Origin: Pseudomonadota bacterium
Lineage (GTDB): Bacteria; Pseudomonadota; Gammaproteobacteria; Burkholderiales; Burkholderiaceae_C
Assembly (NCBI GenBank): GCA_022566735.1
Contig: JADFIG010000003.1
Location: forward strand, 157,521 to 221,520
DNA length: 64,000 nt
Direction of reading: 5' to 3'
Shown here: in pieces, positions 63,590 to 64,000 of the stretch
Layout of the letters: each line of letters begins with the position of its first letter
Position numbering within the stretch: the first letter of the stretch is position 1
Program-made: the position numbers and the translations under genes
Notes under the pieces: generated by a model
Databases searched by the model: none
What the model was told of the DNA's origin: nothing
Seen by the model: the letters and a program-made list of their open reading frames with translations, nothing else

Positions 63590-64000
63590 ATGCCGAAACC
63601 AGCCATCCTCCTGCTGCCTCTGTTCTTCTGGCACTGCGCCCCGTCGAACCTCGTCCGCACGGGTAACGTGCGGCTGACAGGTCCGTTGGAGGGGTCGTAC
63701 GTCTCCGTCGAATTCGATGTGGGCTGGAACGACTCTTTTCGCGACTCGGTGAGCTGGGACGCCACGTGGATCTTCGTCAAATACCGGACTCGCAAGGGCA
63801 CCTGGCGACACGCCACCCTTTCCAACCTGCCCCAACACGCCTCCGTGGGAAACGACAGGGGAATCCCTGCCACAGTGCGACCGGCCGCCGACGGGTTGGG
63901 CGCGTTCATTTATCGTTCGGAACCGGGCACCGGGGCGGTGGATTGGAGAGACGTACGCCTGCGATGGAATTATGCGACTGACGCAGTTCCCGACGGGAGC
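63590..64000 (+). CDS. N-terminus of a secreted protein resembling formylglycine-generating-enzyme-family proteins (cut by window edge)
   Basis: The frame is open from the ATG at 63590 to the window end (137 residues). A hydrophobic start (AILLLPLFFW followed by HCAPSN) looks like a signal peptide. The beta-rich part VSVEFDVGWNDSFRDSVSWD, ATWIFVKYRTRKGTWRHATL, GAFIYRSEPGTGAVDWRDVR and LRWNYATDAVPDG resembles the N-terminal module found before SUMF1/formylglycine-generating-enzyme-like domains in Bacteroidetes and related proteins. The catalytic part would lie beyond the window. Style and codon use differ from the Burkholderiales genes. Confidence 0.5.
   Translation, partial: MPKPAILLLPLFFWHCAPSNLVRTGNVRLTGPLEGSYVSVEFDVGWNDSFRDSVSWDATWIFVKYRTRKGTWRHATLSNLPQHASVGNDRGIPATVRPAADGLGAFIYRSEPGTGAVDWRDVRLRWNYATDAVPDGS

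Noticed and set aside
63569..63909. Minus-strand frames of 89 and 109 codons
   Set aside because: They are antisense to the secreted-protein frame, which has a signal peptide and recognisable beta-module motifs.

Overview
The window is about 64 kb of very GC-rich DNA, dense with genes and with strong G/C preference at third codon positions. Gene content and order point to a betaproteobacterium of the order Burkholderiales: mreBC divergent from gatCAB, pyrE divergent from exonuclease III, a second-type infA, a DUF2917/MocR pair, and frmA-fghA. No genus can be named from sequence alone. No rRNA, tRNA, CRISPR array or transposase gene was seen.

Layout. 1-5.6 kb: cell-shape genes mreC (cut by the window edge) and mreB, opposite gatCAB. 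5.6-13.1 kb: two flavin-barrel/GAF proteins, a hemerythrin-like protein, a family 25 glycosyltransferase, pyrE, xth, a His-tailed EamA transporter and infA with a TTG start. 13.1-16.6 kb: a collapsed AraC/DJ-1 gene pair and a P-type ATPase. 16.8-24.9 kb: a DUF5666 lipoprotein, a His-rich secreted peptide, a metallo-hydrolase, a FUSC protein, DUF2917 opposite a MocR regulator, an M48 protease and AmpG. 25-34.8 kb: a chemoreceptor, metabolic enzymes, an EAL phosphodiesterase, an aromatic-type aminotransferase, the glutathione-dependent formaldehyde pathway (frmA, fghA) and a methyltransferase.

34.9-42.2 kb holds a tightly packed seven-gene operon (flavin amine oxidase, DUF1365, cyclopropane-fatty-acid-synthase-like methyltransferase, chalcone-isomerase-like protein, MFS transporter, SDR, SnoaL-like protein). 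It lies opposite a TetR regulator across an AT-rich region with candidate operators, and is probably a membrane-lipid modification system. 42.4-44.1 kb is a Cache-GGDEF diguanylate cyclase.

44.1-46.75 kb is the most interesting region. It is a compact operon for a copper-binding RiPP of the HvfA/bufferin kind: a secreted Cys/Lys-repeat precursor, a DUF692 (MNIO) maturase, a very short DUF2063 partner, a DoxX membrane protein, an ECF sigma factor and a zinc-finger-type anti-sigma factor. 48-54.9 kb carries a His-rich PhoU-like protein, a pyruvate phosphate dikinase-like protein without its PEP barrel, an MgtA ATPase and Hsp20. His-rich proteins, P-type ATPases and the RiPP operon give the window a recurring metal-handling theme.

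55-61.9 kb: glutathione peroxidase, a kinase with a receiver domain, an M14 amidase, and ruvA coupled to a LuxR-type two-component system. At about 62,476 phoH stops just before its Walker A motif and runs in frame into unrelated sequence. From there to the end, base composition and gene style change (a ribbon-helix-helix protein, a strong terminator, inverted repeats, and the start of a secreted protein resembling formylglycine-generating-enzyme-family proteins). This is either an insertion or an assembly join.
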